Part shown: one piece after another, positions 1 through 7,191 of the stretch | Layout: the number at the start of each line of letters is the position of its first letter | Position numbering within the stretch: the first letter of the stretch is position 1 | Source: Clostridia bacterium | GTDB lineage: Bacteria > Bacillota_A > Clostridia > Oscillospirales > Acutalibacteraceae | Direction: 5' to 3' | NCBI GenBank assembly: GCA_017441045.1 | Contig: JAFSAK010000131.1 | Span: 1 to 20,445 of the forward strand | DNA: 20,445 nt | Notes under the pieces: model-generated | Database searches by the model: none | What the model saw: the letters and a program-made list of their open reading frames with translations, nothing else | What the model was told of the DNA's origin: nothing | Translations under genes and position numbers: made by a program

Positions 1-892
1 ATCTTAAACACCGCCCCACCGAAGAAACCAGAAAATTAAGATAATAATCTTCATCGGATTGAAAGTTTTCACAAAAAAGATAGGGAATAGTCAGCACTAC
101 GGGGGTGCCATCGACTATAACGGCGATTCGGCCTTCTAAAAGCCGCGCCGCTACAATATCGGGGCGCTCGGTAGTGCCGATGGTTTTAAAAAGAGAATAT
201 TTTGGTTTTTTTATTATTTCGGCAATATAGTTACTGTCCAAAACCCCGTCAATATCTATCTCTTTTATCTGTTTTCTTATGCGGTTTACGGTGTTTTTAT
301 CGGCGAGGGAGCCGAGATAACAAATAAACACAAGGGTACTGCTCCTTCTTCCTATTCGGAGCATTTCGGTGCAAAGGTCGGGAGTTACAAGTTTCCGCCT
401 GATAAGAGCCATATTTAGCATTGCCGCCTCATCAAAACCTTCGCGTGGACCTTGCAAAACTCTTTCATCTACGGGCTCACTAACCCCTCTTGTGCGCCAA
501 CCCTTTGAATCCACTACTATGGCAGTTTTGTTTTCTTCGAGTATCAGTATCGTATCGCCATAAAGAATAGAGCGGAGAATTTCGCCAAGATCGGTAATGG
601 GTTTGGCATCTCCCGTAAAAAGAATATTCGAAAGCAGAAAATCTGCGGTGCAGAAGTTTTTATCTTCTAAAGATGAGGAAACCAACGGGCGAATCACCGA
701 GTCATCAATCAGAGAGGCGTTTACCATACCGTCCATATAATAAAGGCGGCATCGCATACCCGTATGCCCGACTTTTATTGTTCTTTTAAAAAGAATGCAG
801 TTGTTTTTTAATATATCCTCGATTTTCTGTGTGTTTTTCTCAAAATCTTTAGAAAGAAGGATGCCGATATAATCATCAATTCCCGTATGCAT
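1..892 (-). CDS. GerA-family spore germination protein (GerAA/SpoVAF type), N-terminal part, cut by window edge
   Basis: Translating the minus strand from the ATG at 892 gives 297 residues open to the window edge, so the C-terminus, including most membrane segments, is missing. Residues 130-165 (SKGWRTRGVSEP, then LQGPREGF and ALIRRKL) and 213-270 (DIDGVLDSNYI, TERPDIVAARLLEGR, VDGTPVVLTIP) follow the conserved GerA/SpoVAF cytoplasmic region. The last residues (SDEDYYLNFL) match the stretch just before the first transmembrane helix in this family. The family forms the A subunit of inner-membrane germinant receptors, or SpoVAF associated with the SpoVA channel. AAAGGAAG precedes the ATG. The gene lies 63 bp downstream of the peptidoglycan-binding gene on the same strand and is probably co-transcribed. 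Family assignment is firm; GerAA versus SpoVAF cannot be decided because partner subunits lie outside the window. Confidence 0.9.
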   Translation of the reverse strand, partial: MHTGIDDYIGILLSKDFEKNTQKIEDILKNNCILFKRTIKVGHTGMRCRLYYMDGMVNASLIDDSVIRPLVSSSLEDKNFCTADFLLSNILFTGDAKPITDLGEILRSILYGDTILILEENKTAIVVDSKGWRTRGVSEPVDERVLQGPREGFDEAAMLNMALIRRKLVTPDLCTEMLRIGRRSSTLVFICYLGSLADKNTVNRIRKQIKEIDIDGVLDSNYIAEIIKKPKYSLFKTIGTTERPDIVAARLLEGRIAVIVDGTPVVLTIPYLFCENFQSDEDYYLNFLVSSVGRCLR

Positions 893-955
893 AAAATCTT
901 CCTTTAAATAGCAATTTATGTGACTATTATGCACGGAAAAAGCAAAAAAATTCTT

Positions 956-2323
956 TTAAACGCCTTCGGTTTCCGCAAGGAAATTATATTGGTTTGTAAT
1001 AGTGTTCCAGGTAACAGGTCCAACGGCTCCGTTTACGGGAAGACCGAAAAGACGCTGAAAGGTTTCTACTACGCTTCGCGTTTGGGAGCCAAAGTATCCC
1101 GTTACGGGCAAAACGGGAAGCTCGGGAATAAATCTTCCGATAAAACTTAAATAGGTTTGTAAATCGCTTATATCTCTGCCCGACATACCCTCGCTTAAAA
1201 AATATCCGGGATATAGTTTTGCCCGCGTTCCCGCATAACCCTCAGGCAAAGAGTTTACGGTTTCCCGATAGGCATTTTGCAGATTTATCCAGGTAGGTGA
1301 GGTTACGATGCCCGTTGGGGTGAGTCCGTAACTTTGTTGAAATCTTTTGACCGCTTGCGTTGTTGCGGCATCAAATACTCCGTTTAAAGATGTGCTTAAA
1401 AGATTTGGATTAAAATAGGCGAGAATATTGAGATAATACTGCAAGGTTTTGACCGCAATTCCCTGCATACCTTCTGAAAGACGGGTGGAGAAAGGCAGGG
1501 TGGCTTCCTCTAAAGTAACACCTTCGGATACAAGGTCGGATAAACTTTTTACCCCTACATAATATTGCGCTATTTTATACCAGGTGGATTTATCCACCGC
1601 GCCCGTCACCGATAGGTTGAAAATCTCTTGAAATTTTCTTACCGCTTCTTCGGTGTCTACGCCGAAAACCCCATCAGTACGGGCAATACGGGGGATAGCG
1701 GGATAATTTTGGCCTATGCGGTTTAATTCTACTTGAATTCTCCTAACGTTATTTCCCGAATCCCCCAGTACCAATGGTGCGCCCGGATAAGATTCTTCTA
1801 TTTCGCCAACGGGAGCATCTCTGACTATATTTATATTGTTGCCGTAAAAACGCTGTAATATTTCATAGGGAATAAGACCTTCGTTTGCAAGTGAAACAGA
1901 GCCCCATTGGGAAAGACCGTCGCAGGTGGAGGTGGTGCCGTTGCAAAAACTTGCAAATAGGGGCTCTATGCTTCCTTCCCTTACTATGTAATCATTAAAA
2001 AGTTCATCAACTATTCGGCTTATATTTTCGAAAACCTCACCGTCTTTATTGAATGCCTGATCGAATGCCGTTGTATTGGTAATATCAAAATTATACCCGC
2101 GGGATCTATACCATTCTGTATATATGCGGTTAAGGGCATAGGAAGTAATGGCGTAGATATTTGCCCGAAGAGCGTTTTCGGGCCAAGTAGGGTATATTTC
2201 GTTACTGGCCACATTTTTAATATAGTAATCAAATGGCACGGTAACATTTTCGGCGGGCGCATCGGGTGCTCCTAAATGCACCGTTATATTTTGCGGGATA
2301 ATGGGTGTATTAACAGTCGGCAT
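956..2323 (-). CDS. SpoIID-like protein with three peptidoglycan-binding repeats
   Basis: 455 residues. Residues about 30-165 resemble the SpoIID/LytB fold, which in SpoIID is a lytic transglycosylase acting on peptidoglycan during engulfment. Visible are YIKNVASNEIYP with a candidate catalytic Glu42, the helix ALRANIYAITSYALNRI, a Cys127/Cys134 pair, and GLSQWGSVSLANEG followed by EILQRFY, as in the family's C-terminal part. Three PG_binding_1-type repeats follow at about 184-250, 281-348 and 372-440, each with a D/NGVFG or TGYFG turn, a VxxFQ helix and a TGxV...TW end. I see no signal peptide or membrane anchor, which is odd for a wall enzyme and suggests delivery from the mother cell onto the forespore or spore coat. 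AGGTGATGAG precedes the ATG and overlaps the end of the upstream gene, only 11 bp away, so translation is probably coupled. Domain calls are by eye; the spore role is inferred from neighbours. Confidence 0.75.
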   Translation of the reverse strand: MPTVNTPIIPQNITVHLGAPDAPAENVTVPFDYYIKNVASNEIYPTWPENALRANIYAITSYALNRIYTEWYRSRGYNFDITNTTAFDQAFNKDGEVFENISRIVDELFNDYIVREGSIEPLFASFCNGTTSTCDGLSQWGSVSLANEGLIPYEILQRFYGNNINIVRDAPVGEIEESYPGAPLVLGDSGNNVRRIQVELNRIGQNYPAIPRIARTDGVFGVDTEEAVRKFQEIFNLSVTGAVDKSTWYKIAQYYVGVKSLSDLVSEGVTLEEATLPFSTRLSEGMQGIAVKTLQYYLNILAYFNPNLLSTSLNGVFDAATTQAVKRFQQSYGLTPTGIVTSPTWINLQNAYRETVNSLPEGYAGTRAKLYPGYFLSEGMSGRDISDLQTYLSFIGRFIPELPVLPVTGYFGSQTRSVVETFQRLFGLPVNGAVGPVTWNTITNQYNFLAETEGV

Positions 2324-2334
2324 AACTCATCACC

Positions 2335-2832
2335 TCAAAGGTCAAATTTCGGGAAATCGGAAAAGGGGCGGGGCGTATCGTTTTTACCTGCCGTGCCCGA
2401 AAGGGTGAGGTCGGCGGATTGGAGAGAGACGGTGTTTGGGAAAACGGGGATATCGGTTTCAAGCCAATCTATAAATCCATCGGATTTTATGGAGATATTA
2501 TAAAGAGCGTAGGGCGTTTGCGCGCTACCCGCCGTTTGTGAGGCGCTAAAAGGGGGAGTTGGGAGAATAAATTTTTTGGTTCTTCCGCTTTCATCGGTAT
2601 AATCTCTGTCTATTTCCTCGGCGTTTTCGGGTGTGCCTTTATAGACGGTAACAAGGGCGCGTGTTACGGGGAAAAGCCCCTTTAAAGAAGTTGCGCTGAC
2701 TATAAGTCCCCCCGTAGCCGTATCAGGATTTGCGGTCTGCTCTATATTCTCGGAAACCGCGGGCATACTTCCCGCTCTTTTTTGCATTTCCCGCATTTCT
2801 TTCAGATATTTATCCATCATAGATTTATCCAT
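2335..2832 (-). CDS. Small protein with carboxypeptidase-regulatory-like beta-sandwich domain
   Basis: 165 residues from the ATG at 2832, chosen because AAAGGAGAG lies seven bases upstream; an in-frame ATG at 2880 has no such site. The N-terminus (about residues 1-40) is charged and helical with several Met and Lys. Residues about 45-140 alternate beta-strand patterns, GLIVSATSLKGLFPVTRALV, then VYKG, TDESGRTKKFILPTP, YNISIKSDGFIDW and IPVFPNTVSLQSADL. That layout is like the transthyretin/carboxypeptidase regulatory-like fold: strand, 'TDESG' turn, strand, then a Y-x-I-x-I-x-x-x-G-F strand. There is no signal peptide. It is the first gene of the minus-strand spore cluster, 11 bp before the SpoIID-like gene. 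I do not know a specific function; a structural or adaptor role in spore assembly is inference only. Confidence 0.6.
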   Translation of the reverse strand: MDKSMMDKYLKEMREMQKRAGSMPAVSENIEQTANPDTATGGLIVSATSLKGLFPVTRALVTVYKGTPENAEEIDRDYTDESGRTKKFILPTPPFSASQTAGSAQTPYALYNISIKSDGFIDWLETDIPVFPNTVSLQSADLTLSGTAGKNDTPRPFSDFPKFDL

Positions 2833-2905
2833 AAAAACTCTCCTTTGTGTTTTTATTAAATATATATACTCAAGTTGCAAAAAATATTAATTATGGGTAT
2901 TAAAA

Positions 2906-2938
2906 GCGACAGTTTTTGCGAATATAACGATATATAAT
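2906..2938 (+). promoter_or_regulatory. Candidate spoIIG-type promoter with long spacer and Spo0A-like boxes
   Basis: GCGACA at 2906-2911 and TATAAT at 2933-2938 are separated by 21 bp, far from the usual 17. Nothing resembling TTGACA sits at normal spacing. The Bacillus subtilis spoIIG promoter is known for an abnormally wide -35/-10 gap (22 bp) and activation by Spo0A. AGCGACA (2905-2911) and TTGCGAA (2916-2922) are each about 5/7 matches to the 0A box in opposite orientations. The start of transcription would fall near 2945, about 20 bases before spoIIGA. The motifs are weak individually. Confidence 0.4.
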
Positions 2939-2964
2939 TATATTTAAAAGCGGGGTTGATAGTT

Positions 2965-3786
2965 ATGGTAGTTTACGCCGATGTCTTAATAGTGCTTAAT
3001 TTTATAGTGGACTATTTTTTGATTAAACTTACATCTCTGATTACTAAAAGCACCCTAAAAGTTTTTCGCCTGATATTAGCATCTTTAATTGGAGCCCTAT
3101 TTTCCCTTTACATATTTTTACCGCCTTTAAATTGGGATTTTGAAATTCTTTTAAAACTTGCCGCCTCTGCGGTTATGGTGGTTATCGGCTTCGGTTTTGG
3201 AAATATAAAACGGTTTTTAAGGTGTGTAATTACTCTTTTTTCGGTGACCTTTGGTTTCGCGGGGGCTATGATAGGGGTTTGGTATATCTTTAAGCCAACG
3301 GGGATGGTCATAAATAATTCGGTGGTTTACTTTAATATTTCCCCTGTGTTTTTAATTGCTTTTTCGGTGGTGGGATATTTTATTTCCTTTTTTATAAGAA
3401 AGATATTTGAGCCGAAGAGTATTAGCGCGAAGTTTTGCGAGATTGAAATAGAATTGGATAATAAAAAGGCGAAAACCACCGCCCTTATAGATACGGGCAA
3501 CTCCCTTTCCGACCCTTTTGGAAACAGCGAAATAATTATTGCGGATAAAAGTGTTTTAGAAGAAATTTTGGAAGAAGAGGAAAGGAAAAGAAGATATAGA
3601 GCAGTACCGTGTACCACCGTGTCGGGAACAGAACTTCTTGAGGGGTATAGAAGCGATAGGGTGAAAATTACGGGGGAAGAAAAATCCGTAATTTTAGAAA
3701 AACCTATCATCGCTCTTTCTGCAACCCGACTTTGCGGCGAACATAAAGCCATAATAAACCCTAAATGCTTGGAGGAGAGTTTATGA
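2965..3786 (+). CDS. spoIIGA: Sigma-E processing peptidase SpoIIGA
   Basis: 273 residues from the ATG at 2965; a TTG at 2956 is also in frame but abuts the GGGG of the likely ribosome binding site, so ATG is preferred. The N-terminal half has about five hydrophobic segments, beginning [19 protein letters not shown], the family's usual opening. The C-terminal half is a soluble aspartic-protease-like domain with [13 protein letters not shown], in which Asp176 matches the catalytic Asp of SpoIIGA. The known role is septal-membrane, SpoIIR-triggered cleavage of pro-SigE in the mother cell. The stop overlaps the sigE start as ATGA, so the protease and its substrate are translationally coupled. Confidence 0.95.
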   Translation: MVVYADVLIVLNFIVDYFLIKLTSLITKSTLKVFRLILASLIGALFSLYIFLPPLNWDFEILLKLAASAVMVVIGFGFGNIKRFLRCVITLFSVTFGFAGAMIGVWYIFKPTGMVINNSVVYFNISPVFLIAFSVVGYFISFFIRKIFEPKSISAKFCEIEIELDNKKAKTTALIDTGNSLSDPFGNSEIIIADKSVLEEILEEEERKRRYRAVPCTTVSGTELLEGYRSDRVKITGEEKSVILEKPIIALSATRLCGEHKAIINPKCLEESL

Positions 3787-4469
3787 AAAATTTAATCATA
3801 AGATTTTTAATTCGAATAGGTGTTATAAAGCCCACTTTTTATATCAACGGTCCTGAAACTTTGCCGCCGCCCTTGTCGGCTGACGAAGAACGAGAACTGC
3901 TCATAAAAAACGATAATAAATCACGGGAAATCCTTATAGTGCATAACTTGAGATTAGTGGTATATATAGCGCGGAAATTCGATAATACGGGCAGCAATGT
4001 GGAGGATCTTATATCCATAGGAACCATAGGTCTTATTAAGGCGGTAAATACCTTTTGTCCCGATAGGAATATAAAACTTGCCACCTACGCCTCTCGTTGC
4101 ATAGAAAACGAAATACTTATGTATTTAAGGAAATGTGCCGCCAAAAAACACGAAATCTCCATAGATGAGCCCCTTAATACCGATTGGGATGGAAACGAAC
4201 TTCTCTTGTCCGATGTGTTGGGCTCGGATGGGGATGAGGTGGGGAAAAACATCGAGCAAGAGGATGAAAGAAAACTGCTCGGTTCATTTATAGATGGTCT
4301 TCCTCCCCGCGAAAAGCAGATAATGGAGATGCGCTTCGGTATGAATGGATATAAAGAATATACTCAAAAACAGGTGGCGGATACCCTTAATATATCCCAG
4401 TCATATATATCCCGTCTTGAAAAGCGGATAATTGAAAAACTTAAAAAACAGATTGAAAAGGCGGTATAA
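3783..4469 (+). CDS. sigE: RNA polymerase sporulation sigma factor SigE (pro-SigE)
   Basis: 228 residues. Region 2 ([52 protein letters not shown]) and region 4 ([34 protein letters not shown]) are typical of SigE, the early mother-cell sigma factor. [12 protein letters not shown] aligns with the start of mature B. subtilis SigE. The segment before it is a basic, amphipathic pro-sequence ([19 protein letters not shown]) of only about 19 residues, against 27 in B. subtilis, as expected of a membrane-tethering peptide removed by SpoIIGA. GGAGGAG precedes the ATG. The gene that usually follows, sigG, is not here; a DUF1294-like gene comes next. Confidence 0.95.
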   Translation: MKNLIIRFLIRIGVIKPTFYINGPETLPPPLSADEERELLIKNDNKSREILIVHNLRLVVYIARKFDNTGSNVEDLISIGTIGLIKAVNTFCPDRNIKLATYASRCIENEILMYLRKCAAKKHEISIDEPLNTDWDGNELLLSDVLGSDGDEVGKNIEQEDERKLLGSFIDGLPPREKQIMEMRFGMNGYKEYTQKQVADTLNISQSYISRLEKRIIEKLKKQIEKAV

Positions 4470-4496
4470 AGATAGTAAAATGTAATTGGTGATACT

Positions 4497-4772
4497 GTGA
4501 TTGATTATATTTTAATTTACCTTGCGGTTATAAGTATTATTTCGGTTATAGTTTGCATTTCGGATAAACGAAGGGCAATAAAAAACCAAAGAAGAATAAG
4601 CGAAAAAGCCCTATTTACTCTCGGCCTCTTGGGAGGCGCCACGGCCCTTTATATTACGATGGTGACCATACGCCATAAAACTTTACATAAGCGGTTTATG
4701 ATAGGCCTTCCCGTAATTATAATTTTGCAATGTGTATTGCTTTTCTTGGTTGTTGACAAATTAAATATATAG
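4497..4772 (+). CDS. DUF1294-like small membrane protein
   Basis: 91 residues with a GTG start; GGTGAT lies four to five bases upstream and no in-frame ATG is available. Hydrophobic segments are at about residues 3-21, 40-58 and 68-88. Between the first two is a basic stretch, SDKRRAIKNQRRISEKAL, followed by LGLLGGATALYI and RHKTLHKRFMIGLP. The order 'DKRRA...RI.E..L..L..LGG...RHKT....F..G.P' is the hallmark of DUF1294 membrane proteins, whose function is unknown. It begins 27 bp after sigE and could be co-transcribed with it, but nothing else ties it to sporulation. Its last codons overlap the promoter of the FMN riboswitch. Confidence 0.8.
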   Translation: MIDYILIYLAVISIISVIVCISDKRRAIKNQRRISEKALFTLGLLGGATALYITMVTIRHKTLHKRFMIGLPVIIILQCVLLFLVVDKLNI

Positions 4773-4781
4773 TGATAGTAT
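4753..4781 (+). promoter_or_regulatory. SigmaA-type promoter for FMN riboswitch-ribU
   Basis: TTGACA (4753-4758), a 17-bp spacer and TAGTAT (4776-4781) with an extended TG at 4773-4774. The predicted transcript starts near the first base of the riboswitch at 4788. The -35 lies inside the end of the preceding coding region. Confidence 0.8.
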
Positions 4782-4787
4782 ATTAGT

Positions 4788-4906
4788 ATCTTCGGGGCGA
4801 GGCGAAATTCCTCACCGGCGGTGAAAGTCCGCGAACTTCGGAAGTTTTTTCGAAGTTGATTCGGTGCAATTCCGAAACCGACGGTATAGTCCGGATGAAA
4901 GAAGAT
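4788..4906 (+). promoter_or_regulatory. FMN riboswitch (RFN element)
   Basis: The conserved blocks are in order: ATCTTCGGGGC, GAAATTCCTCACCGGCGGT, AGTCCGCGA, GGTGCAATTCCGAAACCGACGG, AGTCCGGATGAAAGAAGAT. The closing stem P1 pairs ATCTTC (4788-4793) with GAAGAT (4901-4906). A variable hairpin (AACTTCG...CGAAGTT) sits between about 4835 and 4858. It is followed at once by an intrinsic terminator, so FMN binding is expected to stop transcription before ribU. Confidence 0.96.
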
Positions 4907-4924
4907 GGCATATAATAGTATTTA

Positions 4925-4964
4925 AAAGCCCCGTTTTTATATAAACGGGGCTTTATATATTTTT
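4925..4964 (+). terminator. Intrinsic terminator of the FMN riboswitch
   Basis: A 12-bp stem, AAAGCCCCGTTT (4925-4936) with AAACGGGGCTTT (4943-4954) and a 6-base loop, followed by a T-rich run (TATATATTTTT). It is the expression platform between the aptamer and ribU. Confidence 0.85.
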
Positions 4965-4973
4965 CCTCTTAAG

Positions 4974-5016
4974 CCCTCCTTATCTAAAGGAGGGGGAACC
5001 GCTTGCGGTGGGAGGA
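4974..5016 (+). repeat. Palindromic intergenic repeat of the CCCTCC...GGGAGG type
   Basis: CCCTCCTT (4974-4981) pairs with AAGGAGGG (4987-4994). A small hairpin ACCGCTTGCGGT follows (4998-5009), then GGGAGGA (5010-5016), which can pair with the same CCCTCC instead. This arrangement resembles the short palindromic repeats scattered between genes in many Clostridia genomes. That family identity is from memory; only one copy is seen in this window. It lies in the ribU leader, 39 bp before the start codon. Confidence 0.55.
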
Positions 5017-5054
5017 TATTATAACGATTTTCATGAAACTTTATGAGGTGCACT

Positions 5055-5723
5055 ATGCAAAACAAAACAAATCTTAAAAAGATAACTTTGGCGGCGCTTT
5101 TTTGCGCGGTGGCATATCTATGTATGTTTCTCTTCAGATTTAAGGTAAGTTTCCTAACCTTTGATTTTAAAGATGCGGTTTTGGCGGTTTCGGCCTTTGT
5201 TTTGGGCCCTGTTTACGGTGTGGGTTGCGCCGTAACCGTAGCGCTTATAGAGTTTATCTCGGTAAGCGATACGGGGGTCTACGGTCTTATAATGAACGCC
5301 CTTTCGAGCAGTGTCTTCGCCCTTATTTGCGGTCTTGTTTATAAATATAAGAGAACGCTTTCGGGCGCGGTTTTAGGCAGTGTTTTGGCGGTGGTTTCTA
5401 CGGTGTTTGTTATGATGGTCGCCAATATCTTTATTACTCCTTATTATATGGGAGCCGCAAGAAGCGACGTCGTTGCCCTCATACCCACCCTGCTTTTGCC
5501 CTTTAATATAACCAAGGGTATCGTCAACGCGGCGGTTACAATGATAATTTATAAGCCCATAACCTCGGCTCTTAGGAAAGCGCGGCTATTGCCCGCAACT
5601 GCAGTTACCGTAGATAAAAAGAAATTCGTTTTAATTTCGGTTTGTTCTGTTATTATACTTGCGGTTATGCTTGTGTTCCTTGTTTTTGTAATGAAGGGTA
5701 ATATTTCCTTTGGAAATAATTAA
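5055..5723 (+). CDS. ribU: Riboflavin ECF transporter S component, RibU-like
   Basis: 222 residues. ATG 5055 is chosen because GAGGTG lies four bases upstream; ATG 5043 has no ribosome binding site. The protein is hydrophobic, with about six membrane segments between residues 8 and 170. It starts LKKITLAALFCAVAYLCMFL and contains LTFDFKDAVLAVSAFVLGPVYG, the signature seen in RibU-type substrate-binding subunits of energy-coupling-factor transporters. An extra hydrophobic helix (about 191-213) follows a polar linker. The ATPases and EcfT are not nearby, as is usual for group II ECF transporters, which share one module. The FMN riboswitch directly upstream supports riboflavin as substrate, giving feedback control of vitamin uptake. 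No terminator is visible before the metK promoter, eight bases after the stop. Confidence 0.9.
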   Translation: MQNKTNLKKITLAALFCAVAYLCMFLFRFKVSFLTFDFKDAVLAVSAFVLGPVYGVGCAVTVALIEFISVSDTGVYGLIMNALSSSVFALICGLVYKYKRTLSGAVLGSVLAVVSTVFVMMVANIFITPYYMGAARSDVVALIPTLLLPFNITKGIVNAAVTMIIYKPITSALRKARLLPATAVTVDKKKFVLISVCSVIILAVMLVFLVFVMKGNISFGNN

Positions 5724-5730
5724 AAAAATA

Positions 5731-5758
5731 TTGACAAATGGCTATATTATGGTAAAAT
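5731..5758 (+). promoter_or_regulatory. SigmaA-type promoter for SAM riboswitch-metK
   Basis: TTGACA (5731-5736), a 16-bp spacer and TAAAAT (5753-5758). It places the transcript start about 20 bases before the SAM-I aptamer. Confidence 0.75.
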
Positions 5759-5787
5759 ATCAAATGAAAATAAATTAAATAATGGTC

Positions 5788-5880
5788 CTTATCAAGAGCG
5801 ATGGAGGGTACAGGCCCTATGAAGTCCGGCAACCTGTTTTAAACAAGGTGCTAAATCCTGCGGATTATCCGAAAGATGAG
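5788..5880 (+). promoter_or_regulatory. SAM-I riboswitch (S-box)
   Basis: The conserved S-box elements are present: CTTATCAAGAG, TGGAGGG, GGCCCTATGAAGTCCGGCAAC, GGTGCTAAATCCTGCGG and GAAAGATGAG. P1 closes between CTTATC (5788-5793) and GATGAG (5875-5880) with one G-U pair. It precedes metK, whose product makes SAM, so SAM is expected to switch off its own synthesis through the adjacent terminator. Confidence 0.97.
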
Positions 5881-5889
5881 GTTTTATAA

Positions 5890-5921
5890 AAAACCGCTCT
5901 TTCAGGGGCGGTTTTATTTTT
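5890..5921 (+). terminator. Intrinsic terminator of the SAM-I riboswitch
   Basis: AAAACCGCTC (5890-5899) pairs with GGGCGGTTTT (5906-5915), with one G-U pair and a 6-base loop, followed by ATTTTT. It lies between the aptamer and the metK ribosome binding site. Confidence 0.85.
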
Positions 5922-5946
5922 GAAATAAGGACCGAAAGGGGACAAA

Positions 5947-7128
5947 ATGAGCAAATTTCTTTTCACATCTGAATCAGTAACCGAGGGCCATCCCGATAAG
6001 GTTTGCGACCAGATATCCGATGCAATTTTAGATGAATATTTAAAGGGAGATAAGTTTTCCCGCGTTGCTTGCGAAACCTTCTGCACTACGGGCGTTGTAA
6101 CCGTTATGGGTGAAATCACCTCTGAAACGCAGGTGGATATTCCCGCAGTGGTAAGGGGTGTTCTTAACGATATAGGTTATGGTAGCGCCGAGAGCGGTTT
6201 TGACGGTAATACCTGCGCGGTTATGACTTCTATAGACAAGCAGTCACCCGATATTGCTATGGGCGTTGATAATTCCCTTGAATTTAAGGATGGGGAAGAT
6301 GATAAGTATAACCTTAACGGCGCGGGCGACCAAGGTATGATGTTTGGTTACGCTTGTAACGAAACGAAGGAGCTTATGCCTTTGCCTGTATCTCTTGCCC
6401 ATAAACTTTCATATAAATTAACAAGCGTGAGAAAATCGGGCGAAATTGATTATTTAAGACCCGATGGTAAAACTCAAATAACCGTAGAATATGAAAACGG
6501 CAAACCTAGGAGAGTTGAGGCGGTTGTACTCTCTACTCAACATAATGAAAGCGTAACCCTTGATACCCTTCGCGCCGATATACTTGATAAGGTTATTAAA
6601 CCCATTATCCCTGCAGAACTTATGGATGAAGATACTAAAATCTTCATTAATCCTACAGGCCGTTTTGTCATAGGCGGACCTCAGGGCGATACGGGTCTTA
6701 CGGGCAGAAAAATCATCGTTGATACCTATGGCGGTATGGCCCGTCACGGCGGCGGTGCCTTTTCGGGCAAGGATCCTACAAAGGTTGATAGAAGCGCCGC
6801 TTATGCCGCAAGATACGTTGCTAAAAATATTGTAGCAGCTGCTCTTGCCGAAAAGTGCGAGGTACAGATTGCCTATGCTATCGGCGTTGCAAAACCCGTT
6901 TCCGTAATGGTGGATACTTTCGGAACGGGCAAGGTTAGTGATGAAAAAATCGCCGAGGCGGTAAACCGTGTCTTTGATCTTCGCCCTCTCGCAATTATAG
7001 ATACCTTAGGTCTTAGAAACCCCATCTATAGAAAGACCTCTAACTACGGTCATATGGGTAGAGAAAATATGGGCTTTAAGTGGGAAGAAACCGATAAAAC
7101 CGAAGAACTTCTTAAAGCAATAAATTAA
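5947..7128 (+). CDS. metK: S-adenosylmethionine synthetase
   Basis: 393 residues, the usual length. It joins methionine and ATP to make SAM, releasing phosphate and pyrophosphate, in the cytoplasm as a tetramer. Signatures are [15 protein letters not shown] (residues about 12-26), [12 protein letters not shown] (the adenosine/methionine loop) and [19 protein letters not shown] (the phosphate-binding segment). AAAGGGG lies just before the ATG. Regulation is by the SAM-I riboswitch directly upstream. A weak AT-only hairpin follows the stop codon. Confidence 0.98.
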   Translation: MSKFLFTSESVTEGHPDKVCDQISDAILDEYLKGDKFSRVACETFCTTGVVTVMGEITSETQVDIPAVVRGVLNDIGYGSAESGFDGNTCAVMTSIDKQSPDIAMGVDNSLEFKDGEDDKYNLNGAGDQGMMFGYACNETKELMPLPVSLAHKLSYKLTSVRKSGEIDYLRPDGKTQITVEYENGKPRRVEAVVLSTQHNESVTLDTLRADILDKVIKPIIPAELMDEDTKIFINPTGRFVIGGPQGDTGLTGRKIIVDTYGGMARHGGGAFSGKDPTKVDRSAAYAARYVAKNIVAAALAEKCEVQIAYAIGVAKPVSVMVDTFGTGKVSDEKIAEAVNRVFDLRPLAIIDTLGLRNPIYRKTSNYGHMGRENMGFKWEETDKTEELLKAIN

Positions 7129-7153
7129 ATATTAAAGAAATTTAATATATTTT
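7129..7153 (+). terminator. Weak AT-only hairpin after metK
   Basis: ATATTAAA (7129-7136) and TTTAATAT (7141-7148) form a perfect 8-bp stem with a GAAA loop, followed by ATTTT. It begins right after the metK stop. With no G-C pairs it would be a leaky terminator, so the next gene may be partly read through from metK; I see no clear promoter before 7192. Confidence 0.4.
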
Positions 7154-7191
7154 GGTCTGAAAAAACACATTAAATTTAAGCAGGTGTTTTT

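Noticed and set aside
2861..2889. Possible SigE promoter for the minus-strand spore cluster (TAATATT, 14-bp gap, TATATATA)
   Set aside because: The -35 fits, but the -10 lacks the conserved C positions and the area is all A/T, so the match is likely chance. Not listed as a feature.
4925..5016. CRISPR-like or tandem repeat array near the FMN riboswitch
   Set aside because: The repeats are inverted arms of a terminator and of a palindromic element; there is no regular direct repeat with spacers.
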